A program made the translations under genes and the position numbers. A stretch of DNA of 64,000 nucleotides from Lingula anatina (taxonomy: Eukaryota > Brachiopoda > Lingulata > Lingulida > Lingulidae): NCBI RefSeq assembly GCF_001039355.2, contig NW_019775641.1, positions 189,424 to 253,423 on the forward strand. Direction: 5' to 3'. The notes below the pieces were generated by a model, which worked only from the letters and a program-made list of their open reading frames with translations, ran no database searches and was not told the origin of the DNA. This document shows positions 12,469 through 27,900 of this stretch, in pieces (the first letter of the stretch is position 1; every line of letters begins with the position of its first letter).

Positions 12469-15400
12469 TCACCTGGATGCATTGGGATGTGTTGAAGCAA
12501 GGGATTGGGTACGTCTTGAATGTGCTTGTCTCTGCCTTGCAAGGAAAGACTGTCCTGTGCCAAAATTAGTTAACCTCTCTTCTGCTGCCTTTCTGTGGAG
12601 CTTCATTCCCTGAAAAAATGTGAACAATACAGGACATGATCTTATATGTCATTCTGTGCCATACCATGTAAAAACCTTTAAAAGATTTTTTTACCTTGAC
12701 TCTTGTATCTCTGCGAATATACCATGATATATGACGTAAATATTGGTAAGAAATGCAATCTTTTGAGTTATTTCTGTATAATACAATTCATTGCAAAACT
12801 TTAACTGGTATTACTTACTACTGGTCAATGAAGAGGATTTGTATTTTACAGTTTCTTTCTTATTTCCAAGTTCACTTACCAAATTATACCAAGCTGTTAC
12901 TATCAACTTTTCTTCTTGCTCTTTGACAGCCTTAGAACGCTCTTGATCTTTCTGCAAATTCAAATCAGAAATGTTTTATTTTAAGTAAAAATCATATAAC
13001 TATTTCATCTAGTGTCCTGGTTATATTGGTATATCATCCATATAATAAACTTTTGCTTAAAGGCAATTTCTACTCACTTCTAGATGTTCTATTATTCGTT
13101 CTTTCTCTTGTAGTTGATTTTTCAAAGCTTGCACCTCTGCGGATGTTCCCTGATTTTGTTTTGGATCCAAGGCCCGAATAACCTATAAAACATATTTCCA
13201 CATAATTCAGAATTCTGAAGTTGTACTAAGTGTTGGCTCATACAGTACATAAACAACTGATAAAATGTAGTGTGTTTTCTAAAAGATTTCTGTATCTATT
13301 TCATATGGATGTTTTTAAAGCTGTCTCTCTAACATAAAAACCAAAAAGTCAAATACTTCTCTTAAAGCACCAGCTTTTAATTTTCCAAGTCTGATTCATG
13401 TTCAACTTACACTTTTGGCCTTATCCAGATATTTTTTATATCTTTCTTCCATGTGTCTCATATCATCCTCCTTTTTATTAAGGGCATCTTGCAACTGCTG
13501 AATCTTCTCATTACTGGATGCAACGCGTGGCTCAAGTTCATCTAAATGCAGGCGTTTCTTTTGAACTTCCTGCTCAAGTTCTTTATTCTTTTGGATTTGT
13601 TCATTAAGTCTTTTCTTGTATTCTGTGGTATTGTCCTCTTTACTGCTGGCAGAACTGGCTGCATTTTCTCTGAGATCCTCAATCTGGGCTTCAAGCTCTA
13701 AAATCCTCTGGTTTGCTAGTCTGGAAGCAAAAGATATTTAGGATGTACAAAACAAAACTGCAGTTATCTCGGTTCAGGAATGATGCATACCTTTCTCAAA
13801 TCAAATCTTTTTAAATAGTTATACTTAAACGCAGACACAATTTTAAGAGCAAAGTAAAAACATTCTCTCTTTGATCTGATTCCAACGGGTAATTATCCCA
13901 CAGAGAGCAGTCTGGTGTCAATACCTGTTTTCTGTTTCCAGTTCATTGTTTCTAGCTTTGGTGTCTTCCAGCATTGAGGTGACCAGCTGGGCATTCTCAT
14001 CCTCACTGCCCTCCTTGGACAGTTTCAACATCTTGTTTTCGTGTTGTAAACGAATCAATTTTTCTCTAGAGGAAAAAAATGGACACAGAATGAGAGGCAT
14101 TCAATATATCATAGCAACTGCTAAATTATATTCACACCTCATCATAAAACGAGGATAATTCAATGTTAGGAGTATGTGACATGTGGCACATACAGATGGA
14201 CTCTTACTGGGCAAAATAAATCCTTCAAATAAAAAAATTCCATGTTGCAACAAAAATTTCTCAAGGAACTTCTAAATTCAACTATTTAAGAAAATGACAT
14301 GTTTTAGTCATTGTTTTTCTAACAATAAAGATTTATACATCTAAAATATTTGTGGAATTTTTTATCAGAACAGATACTTACTTAATCTCAGGAGGTACAC
14401 TCAGCATATCTAAGCTGCCCGGTGATGTGGAACGGTCTGATGGACTGCCTGAAAACTCCTCACCTAAAACACAAAATTATGAATTTATCATTCTCACATC
14501 AAAACATTTTGATTTTGCTTTAATTTGATTAAGAATGTGAAAAGGTAACCACATGCCAAATTTGGTGCTTTTATCCACCGCGTCACGCATTAACCATTTT
14601 TTTTACCCTAAGCCACCTCACTATTTCTTGATTGTCCCTTTCTGCTTATTTTGCATTATCTTCATTTTTAAAGAAAAAATATTGCAATTTTTGAAGAAAC
14701 TTTATAAGACAAAATACTGACATTCAAATAAGGCATAATAAAAAACTTGCTGGCCTATTAGAGATGAAATTACTCTAAGAAAACAGCAAAGATTCTCACC
14801 TGTATGTAATACATTTGTTAAGCTCAGCTCTTCATTTGTTTCTCTCAGAGAATCTCTCTCTGTGACTAGCCTCTGAAAGATGATATCATGATTTTTTTTT
14901 ATAGCTGACATTATCACAGTTCAACAACAAATCCTACAAAACATCCCCATTTACAAATACTGTAGTTCAAAATAACTGCCCCCAGTTTTCCAAAAAGTTC
15001 TAGTGGCAGTTTCAGTTCCAGTGGCTGACATCTTCATTATCAATGTTACATGGTCACATGCACACATCTTACCCTATCAAGAACAGTGTTACAGCACTCT
15101 CATGGACACATGCACACACCCTTAGAAAGGGAACTGACTTAAGTTTTTTGGTGAAACAGGGGCCTGGGTAATTCAAATAAATTACACTGATGTCACTTTA
15201 AAATCTTACTTCTTTTTCTCTCTGCAATGACGCCATCTTTTCCTGAGTTCTTTTGGCCTCAAATTCTGCTTTGTCTGCCCTCTTTGTTTCTTCTGAGCTC
15301 TTGATCTGCAACTCCTGGACCTGCCTCTTATAAGCATCCAACTGGGTCTTCAAACTAGTGCTCTTTCTCACCTCCTACAATTATATAAAAAACAGTTTAA

Positions 15401-16333
15401 CACCGATGAAAACTTTTGACAAAAAGCATTTCTAGAAAACAAATTTTCAAAAGAGAAATGAAGCAAATTAAACAAAAAAAATGCAAGTTTAACATTTAAA
15501 TCCTCAATTTTTCAAATGAAGAAACTAAAGGAAATTTATATAAAAGTCACAGATAGACCATGTTTAAAAAATGTGGAAGCATTATTAATTTTTCAAATTT
15601 CTAAATGAACACTCTCAAGAACATTTGTAAAATCAGGTCAACATTGAAGCCTATTATAATTATCATGCAGCCAAGTAATCAATAACAGAATAGTTGCTGA
15701 TATGATATGAAGTCTGATGGTCTTTTTTTTTACCTCTTCCAGATCTAAAGACATCTGAACATTGCTCGTGTTCTTTTCCTCCAGCATCTTGACCTGTCTT
15801 CTCAGGTCACTCATCTCCTCTGAAAGTAAATATGTGGTTAGATAGAACTCCATGTTTTTACTATCAAGACACTTCACTGAAAAATACTTTCAATTTCAAA
15901 ACAAAAGAACATACAAGTCAAATACATGTTACACAGAAAGACCACTCCTTAATTCATGGATGCTTTACAAATATTTATGGAAACACATAATGTAACATCA
16001 CGAAGACACGCAGGTCTAAAGACATCTTAAAAACAGCAGTTTCTACTTACCTAGTTTTTTCTTGTATGATTCTATTGTTGTTTCATATCTGATCTGTAAC
16101 AAGCAAACAGAAATATGCAATGTAATTACACACACAAAAATATACATTTACTTTATTTGTGCCTTATATTTGAAATATCAACTTAAAAAGATATTATTTA
16201 GATCTGCGATTTTACATTTCTCTGACAAACTTACCACTTTATCAGAAGTGTGCCTGAGAACATCTAGCTCATCCTTCAGTGTCCTGGCTTCTTCTGCCAA
16301 AGAACTCAACTCATCATTCTGCAATTTCAAAAA

Positions 16334-16364
<31 letters not shown>

Positions 16365-17053
16365 AGTATAATAAGCAAATGTGACACCTCTCATCATACT
16401 TAGACAATTTAAATTTCTTTTTGTTACAACAGTGATATTATATTGAGAAAAAGTATGATAAGGAGAAATGATGATTCAGGAACTGCAGACTATGTTCAAA
16501 GTAACTTGCCTTCTGTTTTTGGTCTTGCAGCTCTTTCTCCAACAGCTCAATTTTAATCTTGTGGTCATCTCTCACTGTAATTCAGAGCAAAGATTCACGA
16601 CAAGGCAAACAACTAACCTTGTTTAACTTCCAATCTTAATTTAAAATTATTAAAATAATAGTAATAATGTGCGTTTATAATGGTGCTGGCATTTATACAC
16701 CCTATTTTCAGTGGTTATCTTTCTTCACAGATAAATAGATTTTATTTCCTAAATTATTTTGTTTAATTTGAAGCTTTTTAGAAGTGACAACTACTGGCTA
16801 ACCATTTTAGAGGTTTGTATTTTTAGGAGTATAAACATTACAACAGACAACAATTCTGTACACAAAGTATACTTCTTAAAAGCTAAATATACATTAAAAA
16901 ATTCAATGATAAACCAATTAATTTGAAATCTTTTTAACATTTATAAGTGCTAATTGTACTGCAGAATAAATACCTGTTTCTGCTCTGAACAGTTCCTCCT
17001 GAAGTTGTTCTACCTGGTTCTGAAGATTCTGGAACCTTCTCCCAGCTGGGGTG
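12469..17053 (-). CDS. HOOK: HOOK C-terminal exons 10-22, first copy (has the true stop)
   Basis: Exons in transcript order: 17053-16974, 16574-16510, 16318-16235, 16093-16051, 15819-15734, 15374-15210, 14872-14800, 14463-14382, 14065-13925, 13720-13411, 13182-13078, 12951-12880 and 12609-12469 (TGA at 12471-12469). They encode the central coiled coil and the cargo-binding tail of HOOK. Hallmarks are [57 protein letters not shown] and [10 protein letters not shown], all close to vertebrate HOOK1/HOOK3. All junctions are GT-AG except a GC donor after exon 11. Only this copy holds the complete last exon, so it completes the gene whose 5' part lies at 25538-28705. The same exons recur at 18965-23258. 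Confidence 0.93.
16329..16364. repeat. (AAAT)n microsatellite, first copy
   Basis: About nine AAAT units in a HOOK intron beside the exon 12 acceptor. The matching site at about 22550-22570 has about five units, so the tract differs in length between copies. Confidence 0.9.
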
Positions 17054-18963
17054 CTGCAATATACATAGAGATCTTTATAAGTTATCTTTGTATCACCATG
17101 TTTCATAACATCCACATTCAATTCACCATATTATATAAAATATTTTCAATACTCCACCTTTCAAAATCTTTTAAGATCACTTTCTGGCTTAAGTGAAAAT
17201 GATACCCGTAATACTTTTAATAAGGTGCCACATTACGCAAATCAGGGCAACATTCAACTACAAGAAGTATGCTGTAATTTAATAAAATTATTAACTGGCA
17301 AACATCTAAATGGGGTAAATTTGTTATGTGTGTAAGAAAGAGTTGATGGTCCTGGTAAAAGGGATGGGGTGGATAATTGTAAGTGGAAGTAACATAAAAG
17401 AAAACAAAGTTAAACTCTACTTCAAGTAGATGATCTCACAAAAAGTTCAGACCAACATTTATAAAAGAAATGAGGGTTGATATATGAGAAAAATGTGCAT
17501 GAACAATGTGATGCAGTGCTTGGTAAAAACAAAGACATTTCCGTTTTCAAACTTGTGAATTAGAATATGTTTATGTATTTTGATGTCTCTAAAAGAGTAT
17601 CTTTCACATACAATAGGAAATTGATTAACACCTAAAACGGATTAAATGACTGAAAAAAGGTGGCTTTTAGGTTTCTCTTTAGAGCCCCTTATTTCCACTC
17701 TTAACTAAACATCTATTTAAAATGCTGTCCCTCTTTATTTGATACTGAAAGAGATGAACAAAAATTATACTCCACCCTTAGTTGTGAAATATGTCAGAGT
17801 ATTGATCATTGTAGTAAAGGCAATTCTTCTTGTCTCTTAATTTGCAAAGCTAATTTGTTTTAATTTGAAGCTTTTTGGATCTGACAATTATTGCCCAAAC
17901 ACTTCATTCTTTCAGCCATCCATATTATATATTCATATGGTTACCAATAAGCAATTCCAATGCATTTTGTTAATCTCTGTTAAAGATCTCTGTTAAAGTT
18001 TTTATTTTTCAGAGGCAAAACTTTAAAAACATTATAGATATGTTAGGTTATACAACAAATATTTGAGTTCATTCACTATGTAGGAGAGATAGGGTAATTT
18101 CACTGCTACAGCAACCTATGCCCACCCCCCATTAAAGAATGCATAAATACAAAACACATGGTAGGCTATGCTTATTACTCCTATAACAATTTGAACACTA
18201 AACTATCATAATCATATATCAATAATTCTGTTTATAGTACAATTCAATGATCAATGATAAAAATTCACACCATTCTTTCTCGACTACAAATTCATGAAAA
18301 AAAATCAATAAAAGGCTGCACAAAAAAAGGAACATAAATATAAGATAGCATTAAACATAAGCAAATCAAGCTACTTGTATCTAACACAGTTCTCTAAATT
18401 GAATCTGTTTGAACATAGAAAAGCAAATAATTACAACACCATAACCATCAAAAACTAGTAAAGTCTAGTAAAGTTAACAAGGTCTAACAGTAAGTAAATG
18501 CATCAATACAACAATGATTTGGCAAAAATAAAAATTAAAAAAGAAAAACATAGCTGGTACATGATATGATCATGCAGAATGAAGAAGCACACAGTGATAC
18601 TACCTGGTGTCTAACTTCCACAAGGAGCTAGATTAACAAACACAATACAATATATAACAACTGATCACATTGACTGGTACAATATCATACATACGTCAGT
18701 TGAAAGCTGGTGGAAAATATAGATTATTCAAATCATTGACAGAAACAAATGGGAGTTGCCTGGTTGATTCAAGGGATTGATGGCAAAGAAATGGGAAATC
18801 ATAGAAATATTACTAAATCACAGATAATGCAATACTTTGACTGTGGATTATGTATGTTTGCTGGGATAAAATAACTGATTAAAAATGAATTATTTGATTC
18901 AATACTCTTTCAGTATATAAAATATAATGATAATTATTCACATAAACATCAAAGCAATCAATA
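17054..18963 (-). other. HOOK intron 9, first copy (incomplete)
   Basis: AT-rich intron with no coding sequence recognised. It matches 23259 to about 25172 and stops exactly where the other copy enters an (AAT)n microsatellite, just before the N at 18964. Confidence 0.75.
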
Positions 18964-18964
18964 N

Positions 18965-21900
18965 CTGAGTACGTCTTGAATGTGCTTGTCTCTGCCTTGC
19001 AAGGAAAGACTGTCCTGTGCCGAAATTAGTTAACCTCTCTTCTGCTGCCTTTCTGTGGAGCTTCATTCCCTGAAAAAATGTGAACAATACAGGACATGTT
19101 CTTATATGTCATTCTGTGCCATACCATGTAAAAACCTTGAAAAGATTTTTTTTACCTTGACTCTTGTATCTCTGTGAATATACCATGATATATGACGTAA
19201 ATATTGGTAAGAAATGCAATCTTTTGAGTTATTTCTGTATAATACAGTTCTTTGCAAAACTTTAACTGGTATTGAGGATTTGTATTTTACAGTTTCTTTC
19301 TTATTTCAATGTTCACTTACCAAATTATACCAAGCTGTTACTATCAACTTTTCTTCTTGCTCTTTCACAGCCTTAGAACGCTCTTGATCTTTCTGCAAAT
19401 TCAAATCAGAAATGTTTTATTTTAAGTGAAAATCATATAACTATATCATCTAGTGTCCTGGTTATATTGGTATATCATCCACATCATAAACTTTTGCTTA
19501 AAGGCAATTTCTACTCACTTCTAGATGTTCTATTATTCGTTCCTTCTCTTGTAGTTGATTTTTCAAAGCTTGCACCTCTGCAGATGTTCCCTGATTTTGT
19601 TTTGGATCCAAGGCCCGAATAACCTACAAATCATATTTCCACATAATTCAGAATATCAATTTCTGAGGTTGTACTAAGTGTTGGCTCATCCAGTACAAAA
19701 ACAATGTGGTAAAATGTTATGTGTCTTCTAAAAGAATTCTGTATCTATTTTAATATTTTAAAAGCTGTCTCTCTAACATGAAAACCAAGCAGTCAAATAC
19801 TTCTTTTAAAGCATCAGCTTTTAATTTTCCAACTCTGATTCATGTTCAACTTACACTTTTGGCCTTATCCAGATATTTTTTATATCTTTCTTCCATGTGT
19901 CTCATATCATCCTCTTTTTTATTAAGGGCATCTTGCAACTGCTGAATCTTCTCATTACTGGATGCAACGCGTGGCTCAAGTTCATCTAAATGCAGGCGTT
20001 TCTTTTGAACTTCCTGCTCAAGTTCTTTATTCTTTTGGATTTGTTCATTAAGTCTTTTCTTGTATTCTGTGGTATTGTCCTCTTTACTGCTGGCAGAACT
20101 GGCTGCATTTTCTCTGAGATCCTCAATCTGGGCTTCAAGCTCTAAAATCCTCTGGTTTGCTAGTCTGGAAGCAAAAGATATTAAGGATGTACAAAACAAA
20201 ACTGCAGTTATATAGATTCAGGAATGATAATCTACAAAAATTTTTTTAAATAGTTATACTTAACACAGACACAATTTTTAAAGCAAATTAAAAACATTCT
20301 CTCTTTGACCTAAATCCAACAGATAATTATCCCACAGACAGTAGTCTGGTGCCAATACCTGTTTTCTGTTTCCAGTTCATTGTTTCTAGCTTTGGTGTCT
20401 TCCAGCATTGAGGTGACCAGCTGGGCATTCTCATCCTCACTGCCCTCTTTGGACAGTTTCAACATCTTGTTTTCATGTTGTAAACGAATCAATTTTTCTC
20501 TAGAAAAAAAAAATGGACACAGAATGAGAGGCATTCAATATATCATAGCAACTGCTGAATTATGTCCACACCTTATAATAAAATGAGGATAATTCAATGT
20601 GAGGAGTAGGTGATACGTGGCACATACAGATGGACTCTTACTGGGCAAAATAAATCCTTCAAATAAGAAAAAATTGTGTTACAACATAAATTTCTCGAGG
20701 AACTTGCTTTTAAATTCATCTATTTAAGAAAATGACAAGTTTTATCCATTGTTTTTCTAACAATAAAGATTTATACATCTATCTAAAATATTTGTGGAAT
20801 TTTATCAGAACAGATACTTACTTAATCTCAGGAGGTACACTCAGCATATCTAAGCTGCCCGGTGATGTGGAACGGTCTGATGGACTGCCTGAAAACTCCT
20901 CACCTAAAACACAAAATTAAGAATTTTTCATTCTCACATCAAAACATTTCTTGATTGTCCCTTTCTGCTTATTTTGTATTATCTTCATTTTTAAAGAAAA
21001 AATATTGCCATTTTTGAAGATACTTTATTAGACAAAATACTAACAAATTCAATTCATAGAGAGAAATAACTTGCTGGTCTATTAGAGATGAAATAACTCA
21101 TAAAACAGCAAAGATTCTCACCTGTATGTAATACATTTGTTAAGCTCAGCTCTTCATTTGTTTCTCTCAGAGAATCTCTCTCTGTGACTAGCCTCTGAAA
21201 GATGATATCATGACTTTGATAGCTGACACAATCATAGCTCAATTACAAATTACAAATACTGTAGTTCAAAATAACTGCCCCCAGTTAAAAAAAAAAAAAA
21301 AAAAAAAAAACTCAAGTCAGTTTCAGTGGCTAACATCTTTGTTACCAATGTTACATGGTCACATGCACACATCTTACCCTATCAAGAACAGTGTTACAGC
21401 ACTCTGATGGACACATGCACACGCCCTAAAAAGGGAACTGACACTGATGTCACTCTAAAATCTTACTTCTTTTTCTCTCTGTAATGACGCCATCTTTTCT
21501 TGAGTTCTTTTGGCCTCAAATTCTGCTTTGTCTGCCCTCTTTGTTTCTTCTGAGCTCTTGATCTGCAACTCCTGGACCTGCCTCTTATAAGCATCCAACT
21601 GGGTCTTCAAACTAGTGCTCTTTCTCACCTCCTACATTTATATAAAAAACAGTTTAACTTTTAAAAAATAGCATTTCTAGAAATAAAAAAAAAAATGCAG
21701 GTTTAACATTAATAACCTTAATTTTTAATTTTCAAGTGAAGAAGCTAAAGAAAATTTATATTAAAGTCACAGATAAACCATGTTTAAAAATGTGGAAGCA
21801 TTATCAATTTTTCAACTTTTTAATGAACATTCTCAAGAACATTTGTAAAATCAGATCAAAATTGAAGCCTATTATAGTAAACATGCAGCCAAGTAGTCGA

Positions 21901-24900
21901 TAACAGAATAGTTGCTGATATGATATGAAATCTGATGATCTTTTTTTACCTCTTCCAGATCTAAAGACATCTGAACATTGCTCGTGTTCTTTTCCTCCAG
22001 CATCTTGACCTGTCTTCTCAGGTCACTCATCTCCTCTGAAAGTAAATTTGTGGTTAGATAGAACTCCATGTTTTTACTATCAAGACACTTCACTGAAAAA
22101 TACTTTCAATTTCAAAACAAAAGAACATACAAGTCAAGTGCATGTTACACAGAAAGACCACTCCTTAATTCATGGATGCTTTACAAATATTTATGGAAAC
22201 ACATAAATAATGTAACATAACGAAGACACGCAGGTCTAAAGACATCTTAAAAATGGCAGTTTCTACTTACCTAGTTTTTTCTTGTATGATTCTATAGTTG
22301 TTTCATATCTGATCTGTAACAAGCAAACAGAAATATGCAATGTAATTACACACACAAAAATCTATATTTACTTTATTTTGTGCCTTATATTTGAAATATC
22401 AACTTAAAAAGGTATTATTTAGATCTGCGATTTTACATTTCTCTGACAAACTTACCACTTTATCAGAAGTGTGCCTGAGAACATCTAGCTCATCCTTCAG
22501 TGTCCTGGCTTCTTCTGCTAAAGAACTCAACTCATCATTCTGCAATTTCAAAAATAAATAAATAAATAAAGTATAATAAGCAAATGTGACACCTCTCATC
22601 ATACTTAGACAATTTAAATTTCTTTTTGATACAACAGTGATATTATATTGAGAAAAAATATGATAAGGAGAAATGATGATTCAGGAACTGCAGACTATGT
22701 TCAAAGTAACTTGCCTTCTGTTTTTGGTCTTGCAGCTCTTTCTCCAACAGCTCAATTTTAATCTTGTGGTCATCTCTCACTGTAATTCAGAACAAAGATT
22801 CACGACAAGGTAAACAACTAACCTTGTTTAACTTCCAATTTTAATTTAAAATTATTAAAACAATAGTAATAATGTGTGTTTATAATGGTGCTGGCATTTA
22901 TACACCCTATTTTCAGTGGTTATCTTTCTTCACAGATGAATAGATTTTATTTCCTAAATTATTTTGTTTAATTTGAAGCTTTTTAGAAGTGACAACTACT
23001 GGCTAACCATTTTAGAGGTTTGTATTTTTAGGAGTATAAACATTACAACAGACAACAATTCTGTACACAAAGTATACTTCTTAAAAGCTAAATATACATT
23101 CAAAAATTCAATAATAAACCAATTAATTTGAAATCTTTTAAACATTTATAAGTGCTAATTGTACTGCAGAATAAATACCTGTTTCTGCTCTGAACAGTTC
23201 CTCCTGAAGTTGTTCTACCTGGTTCTGAAGATTCTGGAACCTTCTCCCAGCTGGGGTGCTGCAATATACATAGAGATCTTTATAAGTTATCTTTGTATCA
23301 TCATGTGTCATAACATCCACATTCAATTCACCATATTATATAAAATATTTTAAATACTCCACCTTTTCAAAATCTTTTAAGATCACTTTCTGGCTTAAGT
23401 GAAAATGATACCCGTAATACTTTTAATTACGCAAATCAGGGTAACATTCAACTACAAGAAGTATGCTTTAATTTAATAAAATTATTAACTGGCAAACATC
23501 TAAATGGGGTAAATTTGTTATGTGTGTAAGAAAGAGTTGATGGTCCTGGTAAAAGGGATGGGGTGGATAATTGTAAGTGGAAGTAACATAAAAGAAAACA
23601 AAGTTAAATTCTATTTCAAGTAGATGATCTCACAAAAAGTTGAGAACAACATTTATAAAAGAAATGAGGGTTGATATATGAGAAAAATGTGCATGAACAA
23701 TGTGATGCAGTGCTTGGTAAAAACAAAGACATTTTCCGTTTTCAAACTTGTGAATTAGAATATGTTTATGTATTTTGATGTCTCTAATAGAGAACCTTTC
23801 ACACATAATAAGCAATTGATTAACACTTAAAAGGGATTAAATGACTGAAAAAAGGTGGCTTTTAGGTTTCTCTTTAGAACCCCTTATTTCCACTCTTAAC
23901 TAAAATTCTATTTAAAATGCTGTCCCTCTTAATTTGATACTGAAAGAGATGAAAGAAAATTATACTCCACCCTTAGTTATGAAATATGTCAGAGTATTGA
24001 TCATTGTATTAAAGGCAATTCTTTTTGTCTCTTAATTTGCAAAGCTATTTTGTTTTAATTTGAAGCTTTTTGGATCTGACAATTATTGTCCAAACACTTA
24101 ATTCTTTCAGCCATTCACATTATATACTCATATGGTTATCAATAAAGCAATTACAATGCACTTTGTTAATCTCTGTTAAAGATCTCTGTTAAAGTTTTTA
24201 TTTTTCAGAGGCAAAACTTTAAAAACATTATAGATATATTAGGTTATACAACAAATATTTGAGTTCATTCACTATGTAGGAGAGATAGGGTAATTTCACT
24301 GCTACAGCAACCTATGCCCCCCCCCCCCCCCAATTAAAGAATACATACATACATAAATACAAAACACATAGTAGACTATGCTTATTACTCCTATAACAAT
24401 TTGAACACTAAACTATGATAACCAAATACCAGTAATTCTGTTTACAGTACAATTCAATGATCAATGATAAAAATTCACACCATTCTTTCTTGACTACAAA
24501 TTCATGAAAAAAAAATTGATAAAGGCTGCACAAAAAAAGGAACATAAATATAAGATAGCATTAAACATAAGCAAATCAAGCTACTTTTATCTAACACAGT
24601 TCTCTAAATTGAATCTGTTTGAACATAGAAAAGCAAATAATTACAACACCATAACCATCAAAAACTAGTAAAGTCTAGTAAAGTTAACAAGGTCTAACAG
24701 TAAGTAAATGCATCAATACAACAATGACTTGGCAAAAATAAAAATTAAAAAAGAAAAACATAGCTGGTACATGATATAATCATGCAGAATGAAGAAGCAC
24801 ACAGTGATACTACCTGGTGTCTAACTTCCACAAGGAGCTAGATTAACAAACACAATACAATATATAACAACTGATCACATTGACTGGTACAATATCATAC

Positions 24901-27900
24901 ATACGTCAGTTGAAAGCTGGTGGAAAATATAGATTATTCAAATCATCAACAGAAACAAATGGGAGTTGCCTGGTTTATTCAAGGGATTGATGGCAAAGGA
25001 ATGGGAAATCATAGAAATGTTACTAAACCACAGATAATGCAATACTTTGACTGTGGATTATGTAAGTTTGCTGAGATAAAATAACTGATTAAAAATGAAT
25101 TATTTGATTCAATACTCTTTCATTATATAAAATATAATGATAATTATTCACATAAACATCAAAGCAATCAATAATAATAATAATAATAACCAATAATAAT
25201 GGGCAAATTTCAATTGCAAGTTTTAGGTGGGCCTTCTTAAGTCTGGTTGGAACCCAGTTTTTTTCAACAGTTGTATACCTGAACTGAAAACCAGACTAAA
25301 AATGGACTAAAACCATGGATGTGAAATCAGCCCATTATTTGTTATTATCTTTTTCATCAGACCTGACCTTTCTCCATTGCCCTATTAAGGTAAAAGAGGT
25401 ACTTTCATTGAACTATTATTGTAACCTATTTCTTTAACATCTGTTTTCAATAAAACATCTATTTTTGGCAAAAACCTTGTACTGAAATAAATGTTTTTAG
25501 CTGTAATAACTTTACTCTTGCTGTGTATGTTGCTTACCTTGGATCTTCCAGGTTTTCTCCTCTGTTGAGCTTGTCAAGTAATCTCTCATTTTCAGCAATG
25601 ATGCTGGACTTTTCTTCTTGCAGTGCTGCCACCTATTGTGCAGAGAAATAATTAATTCTTTATCATACATTTAAAATTTGGCAAAACAATACCATGGGTT
25701 GGTATTTTCCTTCAATGGAGATATTCTATCATTCTCCTTACTTAAACTACTTATCTTTTCACATTTTTATTTTTACAAAACTATTCCTGCATCACTACAT
25801 TTGCCACAGTTATACATATCAATCGTTCTTACCTGAAGGTCTAGCTCATGGCACCTTTGAGCCATTTCTTCCTTAGCCTCCATAACGCTGTTTAACTCTT
25901 CAACGGATTTTTTTAACTGAATGAAAAGGTTATTATATTTAATTATCATGAACAAGTTAACAATTAGATAATAATTTATAAACAAGGTGAATTTTCATAC
26001 AAAATAGTACAAAGCTGATGCCATGGCATTCAGCTTTTGAAGAGCAGATTGAGAAAAGTTTACCTGCATGATTGATATAAGAGTTACAAACATAACTTCT
26101 GTTTTCTATCATTATCTCCCCAGCAAATACTTAAGTGTCTTACTTGTTCTGCTATCTCTGAGTAAGCTTCTCCTTGGCTGGCAGGTGTCTCTTTCTGCAT
26201 TAGCTGAAAGCAAAATCAGAACACAATAACACCAAGTTACATTAACATATGAAGTGAAAAAATATTTTAAAAATACAAACAGCCTGTTGCTACTCACAGC
26301 TGATAGAGCAACACACAGAACTCAATATCATACCCAGCATAATATGTGCTACTAGCATTGACTCATCTGACTGCCTAAGATTATACTGGAACAAAACAGA
26401 AATAGTAGCTCAGTGCAGAAACAGTGGTCAGCAACCTACCAAACTGACAAAATATTACAAGCCTGGAATAAATTTTGGCAAATGACTAGTGGTAATCATC
26501 AAAGACTGGCATAATCCCGTTCAAACACAACCTCACACCTAACGCAATGCTCACCTCCTGAATAGCATTCATGACCACATGCTGTACTGACTCCTCCATG
26601 CCCATAATTCTCTGGATGTATTCCTGCTTCTCCTCACAGTTGACAGCACAGCCTAGGATCAGCTGTAATAGCCGACCAAGTTCCTTCTCATCTGCTCGCT
26701 CACCTGAAAGAAATTTGATCAAAGATATTGTAACCATCTTTTTAGCAAAAATATCCAAAATTTGAAACAGAGATTGAGATTGGAGATAGAGATTGGATTG
26801 AAATTTTTGTGGTAGGAGATATAGTAATTAAAATATTCCACGATCACATACACACACATAAACTTTATGGTGTCAATTGTAGGGCAAGAAAATAAAACCA
26901 AACAAACAGGCCATGGTAAAAAAATAAAAACAGACAAACAAAAACACCAACCTGAATGCTCATATATATTACATTCAAATGCATGGTCAGGGGCAAATAA
27001 ATAAATAAATAGCAGGTGTTAAAATTTTGTTCATGGATTATGAATGTGTGCCTGCCTCTACCCATCTTTTATCCAAAATCAAAAGAAACCAATAATTTGA
27101 ATTGATACAGTGTTCTTACCTATTGCATTGACATCTGGCATGTGGAAGTCTGTGATCTGCTGCCCTAGCACCTTAACAAGAGAGAAATCATGATATTATT
27201 ACAGGCTGTTGGTATCTCTGCAGAGAGTTAATATTTACATTGAAGACATAGACAATGAAAATACTTCACACAAATAATTGTTTAGGATCAACCATGATAG
27301 TTATTAGACTAAGAATCATTAATTCATGTATCCTGGTAGTTTGGTAAATAACAATAATCCAAATAAAAATCTGGATTAAAGTAACTAAATGTACTTCAAT
27401 ACACAAGTCTAAATTATACCAAGTTTAAACTTGTTATCCATAATAATAACTATTTAGACCCGCTTAATTATCTGCTGGTATTCTCTGATTGACAAAGCAT
27501 GAATAAATATACTCAAAATTCATGATCATCATCATCTTACCTCTGCATAGTATTCCAGTATTCCTTTGAGTATTTTCTTGAGATTACTGACCTGGAGTGA
27601 TAACAAAACAGGAAATTGAGAATGTAGCATAAGACACTTTTGTTTCAAAACAGAAACAGGCCACACCTAATCAAGGTTAAGCTGACAATAAAGATTTTAA
27701 ACCATGAAATTTAAAAATACTGCTTTGAAGTATCCAACTACTTTTATTGAAGTGCATAAAGTGATAAATGGAAGTTTATCATATGATAATGAGTATTAAG
27801 ATATTGATTGATTTTACCTTCAATCTCCAATTACTTTCTACATCAGTTTTGATCTTTGACATCCATGTCTCACTGAAAAATGCTGGGGCTCTGAAATATG

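Noticed and set aside
13946-20586. Plus-strand open frames opposite HOOK exons (for example 13946-14158, 20380-20586)
   Set aside because: They are antisense shadows of coiled-coil exons with no independent start context or homology.
12469-23258. Duplication of HOOK C-terminal exons as a real internal gene duplication
   Set aside because: Both intron and exon sequence match throughout, and the break is at an N join inside a microsatellite; a real 13-exon internal repeat would double the coiled coil.
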